Assembly: GCA_947074195.1 (NCBI GenBank)
Contig: CAMTOS010000006.1
Location: 1-60,577, forward strand
Source: an uncultured Bacteroides sp.
GTDB taxonomy: Bacteria; Bacteroidota; Bacteroidia; Bacteroidales; Bacteroidaceae
Direction: 5' to 3'
DNA: 60,577 nt
Under the pieces are notes generated by a model that saw nothing but the letters and a program-made list of their open reading frames with translations, ran no database searches and was not told the DNA's origin. Each line of letters starts with the position of its first letter. Positions within the stretch are counted from its first letter, which is position 1. The translations under genes were made by a program, and so were the position numbers. Shown here piece by piece: positions 56,207-60,577 of this stretch.

Positions 56207-57634
56207 TTATTGATTATTGTAAATGCTAAATTGTTCGGGTATACCGCATACGGCCAGAAGATTTATCAGTGCCACATCGAATTCATAGTAAGCAGCCAGT
56301 TGAGCCACTTTTACAGTAGACAACAGCGTTTCTGCATCGACTACATCAACCGAAGTTGCCATACCTTCCATGAAAGCTTTTTTGCGGATACGCACCAGTT
56401 CTTCGCTCAATTCGATAGAGGTATTTAATGCTTTCACATTATCCTGCGCCTTAAGGAGTTGAGTATAAAACTGATCGATGGCAACCGTAAGATCATCCTT
56501 AGCCTTCTCTTTCCCCAATGCTAACGTTTGGGTAGTAAGCTTCGATTGCTTGATGCGTTTCTCACGCTCCAGACCATCAAACAAGTTCCATGCAAAGCCA
56601 ACGCCTATAATGGTGCGGGGAACCAGATTCTTTTGAATGCCATGCGCCCATAATGTCTGTTTGCCAAACACGGCGATACTTGGCATATAACCCGTTTGAT
56701 CGATACGTGTCTGTTGTTTGGAAATTTCCTGCTGAATATGTAATTCATTTATCACATAATTCTCGGTTTGCATGGTTTGCATAAACTCTGCTTTCGGGGG
56801 AATATCATGATTGAGGAACAGAGGCGAAGTAGGTTCAATATCTATTTCCGGATCTTCTACATTAAGCACAGTTTTGAGAGTGCTTTGCACAACCATTTCA
56901 TTCTTTCGGGCATCTTCCAGAAACCTTTTGGCTTCATCCATATTTACCTGTGCAAAGAGCCGACCCGCTTTATCAATCATCCCTGTGGCCTCTAATTTAA
57001 CTGCGTTTTCATAATGTTTCTTCAGTGAATTATATGTCTCTTCGCGCACTTTTACCACTTGCTGCGCCAGTCGCAAACCATAATAACTTTCCACCAGCAA
57101 TGCACGTTGAGTAGCATCAGTCTGCTGCCGGTTTTCATTGGCCATATCAACCATATGGCGCCCTATTTTAGTTGCTCTGAAACGTTTGCCACCCGAAAAT
57201 ACCACCCATTCGGCTTCAAGTCCGATAGAAGCCACATTGGTTGGTGCCAAAGGAAACCGCAACGTATAATCGCCAACCTTATCGAGTAAGCCATCAAGAA
57301 GTCCGCTAACTATTGTATTATCGGGGAAAAGATCGTTCACCATATCCTTTGCGGGATCGGTTACAGCAGAAAGAGATTGTCTTACTTCCACTTTCTGCGA
57401 TAAATGTGCATAAACTCCGCTAGATTGCAGGCTTGGATACCAGAAAGCGTTCAGTTTATCCCGTTCACTTTTGGCTATTTCTATTTCCTTATCAGCAATT
57501 TTCAGGCTCTGATTATCGGATTGCATTAATCCCATAGCCTGTTCAAAACTAAGAGGTACTTTCTCTTGTGCTGTGGTAAAAGATGTAATAAATGCCGATA
57601 AAACCAGAATAATTGTGCGTGATTTAACCTTCAT
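56207..57634 (-). CDS. TolC-family outer-membrane protein
   Basis: 475 residues. A signal peptide ends near FTTAQ (about 23). Two OEP repeats (about 30-260 and 285-470) are made of long amphipathic helices. The segment RIRKKAFMEGMATSVDVVDAETLLSTVKVAQ near the end is typical of the family. It is the first gene of the TolC-HlyD-permease-permease operon. No TAnnTTTG promoter was found directly upstream. Confidence 0.93.
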   Translation of the reverse strand: MKVKSRTIILVLSAFITSFTTAQEKVPLSFEQAMGLMQSDNQSLKIADKEIEIAKSERDKLNAFWYPSLQSSGVYAHLSQKVEVRQSLSAVTDPAKDMVNDLFPDNTIVSGLLDGLLDKVGDYTLRFPLAPTNVASIGLEAEWVVFSGGKRFRATKIGRHMVDMANENRQQTDATQRALLVESYYGLRLAQQVVKVREETYNSLKKHYENAVKLEATGMIDKAGRLFAQVNMDEAKRFLEDARKNEMVVQSTLKTVLNVEDPEIDIEPTSPLFLNHDIPPKAEFMQTMQTENYVINELHIQQEISKQQTRIDQTGYMPSIAVFGKQTLWAHGIQKNLVPRTIIGVGFAWNLFDGLEREKRIKQSKLTTQTLALGKEKAKDDLTVAIDQFYTQLLKAQDNVKALNTSIELSEELVRIRKKAFMEGMATSVDVVDAETLLSTVKVAQLAAYYEFDVALINLLAVCGIPEQFSIYNNQ

Positions 57635-57920
57635 ATCATTCGTTTGTTACTTTATGAAATTATAACATAATATCTTAATGTTTGTTCAAAACACCATCAA
57701 ATAAGCCAATAGAAGCGAGCATGTTATGAAAAGCATAAAAGGGAAGGTTGTTTTTTATATAAAGTATGTGTAAGTTGTTGATCTATAGATGGATGTGATT
57801 ATATGATAAAGTACTTCTTTTACTTTATTATTAGCATTATATGATTTTAATAATAAACTGTCATGCGAATAACAGAACATTTTTATGGAGAAAAGAGAAG
57901 AAAATTGATGTAAGTCAGAT

Positions 57921-57966
57921 ACAAAAAATCATGTAGATTCTATAACGATAGAAGCTACATGATTTT
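57921..57966 (-). terminator. Strong hairpin, minus-strand terminator
   Basis: A 12-bp stem (57925-57936 with 57955-57966), one mismatch, a 6-bp inner stem TTCTAT/ATAGAA and loop AACG. On the minus strand a six-base U run follows. Confidence 0.8.
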
Positions 57967-58159
57967 GCCTTAATAATGACCTGTCAATCTAAATATTTTA
58001 TTAAGTGCTATATAAGGAAATGGGATATTACTATAATATCATTATTTTAGATTATAATAAATGGCATAGAGTTAAGTTCGTCAAAACACAGATTATTTAG
58101 TTTTTTTGTTTATTGATGGTTTTAAATACAACAAATCATAAAAGGGAGATTGATGGAAA

Positions 58160-58306
58160 TAAAAAATAAAAGAGCATCCTTTTAAAGAATGCTCTTTTAC
58201 ATGGGGGAATAGTAGAGTTAAGTTGATTTAGTCGACTCTTTTATTTTATCAGAATAAAGATTTCTTCTGAAAATTGTCTTTTGTGTTGTAACTATATCAA
58301 ATAAGT
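58160..58306 (-). ncRNA. Candidate small RNA (minus strand)
   Basis: A TATTTTTG element (58313-58320, minus strand, TAnnTTTG) could start a transcript near 58306. It would end at the hairpin 58168-58198, whose 10-bp stem is followed by a U-rich run on that strand. The product would be about 145 bases without a convincing reading frame. There is no -33 TTTG at consensus spacing, so this is a weak call. Confidence 0.3.
58161..58198 (-). terminator. Hairpin, minus-strand terminator
   Basis: A 10-bp stem AAAAGAGCAT / ATGCTCTTTT (58168-58177 with 58189-58198) and an 11-base loop. On the minus strand TTTTATTTTTTA follows. Confidence 0.75.
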
Positions 58307-58519
58307 ATGCTGCAAAAATAGTTCTATTTGAAACAATAATAAGCCTGTTTTTGGCGATTTTAGTTTATTTCACCTTAAGGGCATTAAAATATCTGTTAAG
58401 CTGTTTAATATTGAAAAATCCGGCTAATTGTTAATTTCATTAAAACAAATCAATTCTGAGAACTGTTATATATTTAAATATAAAATCAAACACCCCAATT
58501 ACTTAATTCTTCAGATCTT

Positions 58520-60388
58520 ATGAAACCCATGAATTTATTGTATATTTTATTTCAAAAATATCATTGTTTACTTATTATTTTATTATTCCTATCCTCATGT
58601 ACTGAATATAATATGCCCGTATTGCCAGACCCTTCCGGTAAAGAATGGTTATTTCCGAGATATATCACAGTCGGCTTATTAAAAGATGCTTCGCGTATTT
58701 CATACGATGAAGAAACTGGTGGAATTAAACAATCCTGGGAAGCAGATGATGAGTTTTTACTTTATAATGCAAGTGGAGAATATGTAACATATAAAGTCAG
58801 CACCATTAATGATACGAATGCATCGGTCGCTACATTTGAATTGGTGGATACAGAACAATTAAAAGGAGCAATGTTTTATGCAATGTATAAAAATGATAAT
58901 ATAAACATATCTATAGAAAATGATTCTCCTGTTTACGATTTGAAAATAACAGGTCAGACACAGGATGCATCATCATCTTATGGTCATATAGAGTCATACG
59001 ACCTGATAACTGCCTCTATTCCCGATTCTGTTGAAAGTATAACATTTAAGAGTCAGGGCACAATGTTGTCATTTATCATGACCGATATTCCAACGGATAT
59101 AGGCATACCACAAACTATTACGATAAGAGGATTAGGTGCTGCGGGAGATATTTTCCAGAATAATTATAACTCTGACACAAAATCTTCTGTTTATGAATTA
59201 GCATTAAGTGGATATGCATCCGGAACTACCTCACTTACAGCCAATGTTATTGTTCCTCCGTTTAGTTTATCATCGGGAAGCAAACTTGGGATTACTCTTA
59301 CCGGTTCAGAAAACCATTGCAGGTATGTCGGGACGATTTCTGATGATAAAGATTATCTTTCGGCGCATCGTTATAAATTTCCGGTTTCATCATATACAAG
59401 TACAAGCAATTATACTGCAGCTATGGACTCTATCGACGGATATAATAACACTACCGGATGGCTTGACAGTGATTATCGTCCTATTGGTAATGGGAGTGCC
59501 GACCGGCCATTTGTTATTGCAACAGCCGGTAATCTGGCGTGGCTCAAAGCTATGGTGATTTTTTCAAATGTCAATAATCTTCAATCTTATTATAACTCAA
59601 ACGATATTTATTATAGTCTTGAAACAGATATATATATCGAAGATGATGTCAACTGGAAAACCATAGGTGATTCAGGATCGAATACATTTAATTCCATTTT
59701 CCAAGGCAATGGTTTTAATATTACGAATATGAATATTACTAATGCTACAACTGGTTTCCTGGGATTTTTCGGACAAACCAGTGGAGCAACGATAAGTGAT
59801 CTTTCTGTTAGCGGAACAATCTCGACAACATCCGGATCTTATGTAGGAGGTATAATTGGATGTATGTCAAATACCTCTGTATCTGACTGTGACAGTTATG
59901 TTACCATCAACGCTACTACCGATTATAATGGGGGAATAGTGGGAAATGCTATCGGAACAATTACGATAAAAGATTGTGATAATTATGGTACTATAAATTG
60001 TGGCCAATATTCAGGCGGTATTGCCGGAAGGTTTAACACTACAGATACAACTTCTATTGCTGAGAACTGCAATAATTATGCAGATGTTATACCAACCGGA
60101 ACCCGAATTGGCGGGATAGTAGGAGATTCGAGTCAATATATAACCATTACATCTTGTCAGAATACAGGAAATATCGGCAGTTCAACCGGATCTTATATTG
60201 GTGGAATTATAGGTTATGGATATGTAAGTACTATTACTTATTGTACGAACAGTGGTGCAATCACCGGAACAACTAATGTCGGGACATTTATTGGTTGCAA
60301 TTTTGGAGGCAGCGGCTCGGTTAGTGATACCAATACAAATACCGGCACAGCCAATGGCGGAACTACTGCGATTGGAGGGGTAAGTTAA
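58520..60388 (+). CDS. Surface lipoprotein, fimbrillin-like with C-terminal GLUG repeats
   Basis: 622 residues. A lipoprotein signal ends in LSSC (about 27). The middle (about 40-300) has the pattern of fimbrillin-family / BACON-like Mfa-type lipoproteins (WEADDEFLLYNASGEYVTYKV, then ATFELVD). The C-terminal part (about 370-620) consists of GLUG-type repeats: GNGFNITNMNI, GGIIG, GGIVG, GGIAG and GGIVGDSS, each starting a roughly 30-residue strand-rich unit. GLUG repeats are common in large adhesins. The protein should be lipid-anchored at the surface. The 885-base upstream gap gives it an isolated transcript. Confidence 0.8.
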   Translation: MKPMNLLYILFQKYHCLLIILLFLSSCTEYNMPVLPDPSGKEWLFPRYITVGLLKDASRISYDEETGGIKQSWEADDEFLLYNASGEYVTYKVSTINDTNASVATFELVDTEQLKGAMFYAMYKNDNINISIENDSPVYDLKITGQTQDASSSYGHIESYDLITASIPDSVESITFKSQGTMLSFIMTDIPTDIGIPQTITIRGLGAAGDIFQNNYNSDTKSSVYELALSGYASGTTSLTANVIVPPFSLSSGSKLGITLTGSENHCRYVGTISDDKDYLSAHRYKFPVSSYTSTSNYTAAMDSIDGYNNTTGWLDSDYRPIGNGSADRPFVIATAGNLAWLKAMVIFSNVNNLQSYYNSNDIYYSLETDIYIEDDVNWKTIGDSGSNTFNSIFQGNGFNITNMNITNATTGFLGFFGQTSGATISDLSVSGTISTTSGSYVGGIIGCMSNTSVSDCDSYVTINATTDYNGGIVGNAIGTITIKDCDNYGTINCGQYSGGIAGRFNTTDTTSIAENCNNYADVIPTGTRIGGIVGDSSQYITITSCQNTGNIGSSTGSYIGGIIGYGYVSTITYCTNSGAITGTTNVGTFIGCNFGGSGSVSDTNTNTGTANGGTTAIGGVS

Positions 60389-60577
60389 ATTGTATCGTCA
60401 ATATCCGGAAAAATAATTAAGAAAATAAAAAGGAATCTTTCTTTTTACAGAAATATGCTCTTTTTCTTTTTTAATGAAACTCAATTATCGGTAAATCATA
60501 AATAGACTAACGTAGTTTCGCAAAATATATTCCTATCTTTGTGAGCTGTTTTGTCGCGATCTGTCGCTTCATTCCGG
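60389..60577 (+). other. Window end with a candidate promoter element
   Basis: 189 bases. A T-rich stretch follows the lipoprotein gene. TATCTTTG at 60534-60541 matches TAnnTTTG and probably starts a gene beyond the window. I see no gene here. Confidence 0.45.

Larger units (their letters stand above)
57635..58519. other. AT-rich intergenic region with two minus-strand terminators
   Basis: 885 bases without a protein gene that I can support. It holds strong hairpins at 57925-57966 and 58168-58198, both terminator-like on the minus strand although no minus-strand gene lies to their right before the window's last gene, which is on the plus strand. The word TAGAGTTAAGTT occurs at 58067-58078 and at 58213-58224, 146 bases apart. 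Short RNA transcripts on the minus strand are a possible explanation. Confidence 0.5.

Overview
The window reads as chromosomal DNA of a member of the Bacteroidota, most likely order Bacteroidales. The reasons are: many upstream regions carry the Bacteroides-type -7 element TAnnTTTG (twice with a TTTG -33 element or a close match at the right spacing); there are type IX secretion (T9SS) proteins, a carboxypeptidase-regulatory-domain TonB receptor, a fimbrillin/GLUG-type surface lipoprotein, and AT-rich intergenic DNA. A Dysgonomonadaceae/Porphyromonadaceae-like host is my guess, not proven. Bases 1-48 are not genomic: they are an Illumina P5 dual-index adapter left on a contig end.

Layout. 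0.2-2 kb: grpE-dnaJ chaperone operon (minus). 2.2-4.5 kb: a YbiT-like ABC-F ATPase and two small membrane proteins (plus). 4.8-12.6 kb: asparaginase ansA with its own promoter, and a complete tryptophan operon trpB-E-G-D-C-F-A (minus), preceded by a textbook attenuator: consensus promoter, 20-residue leader peptide with three consecutive Trp codons, and an intrinsic terminator. 12.7-16.2 kb: a T9SS cargo protein with two duplicated modules and a two-gene unit of HD phosphohydrolase plus soluble double-ABC ATPase (ModF-like). 16.4-19 kb: a tightly packed amino-acid permease / DUF4325 STAS-like / PIN-nuclease unit and a 36-residue membrane microprotein. 19-26.4 kb: ettA, then a TonB receptor paired with a lipoprotein carrying duplicated OB-like modules. 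26.5-33.8 kb: a DUF6624 protein and an AraC regulator divergent from an RND efflux operon (adaptor, pump, outer-membrane factor with overlapping genes).

33.8-41.2 kb: an outer-membrane barrel protein, a possible PUA/Nmad-like protein, an MFS transporter, a HepT/MntA toxin-antitoxin pair with all catalytic motifs, and a large M16 protease. 41.4-47 kb: an ECF sigma factor, a carboxyltransferase whose biotinyl-like domain lacks the biotin lysine, the T9SS plug protein, an OmpA-family lipoprotein and aquaporin Z. 47.3-52.7 kb: MATE and DMT transporters from facing divergent promoters, then a GH3 glycosidase and an esterase. 52.7-57.6 kb: a TolC / HlyD / two-permease export operon with no ATPase gene. 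57.6-58.5 kb: an AT-rich gap with two strong minus-strand terminators and candidate small RNAs. 58.5-60.4 kb: a fimbrillin/GLUG lipoprotein.

Most of the window is housekeeping and envelope biology. The points most worth a second look are the trp attenuator, the STAS-like/PIN unit, the ATPase-less export operon, the biotin-less carboxyltransferase, and the RNA-like structures at 58 kb.
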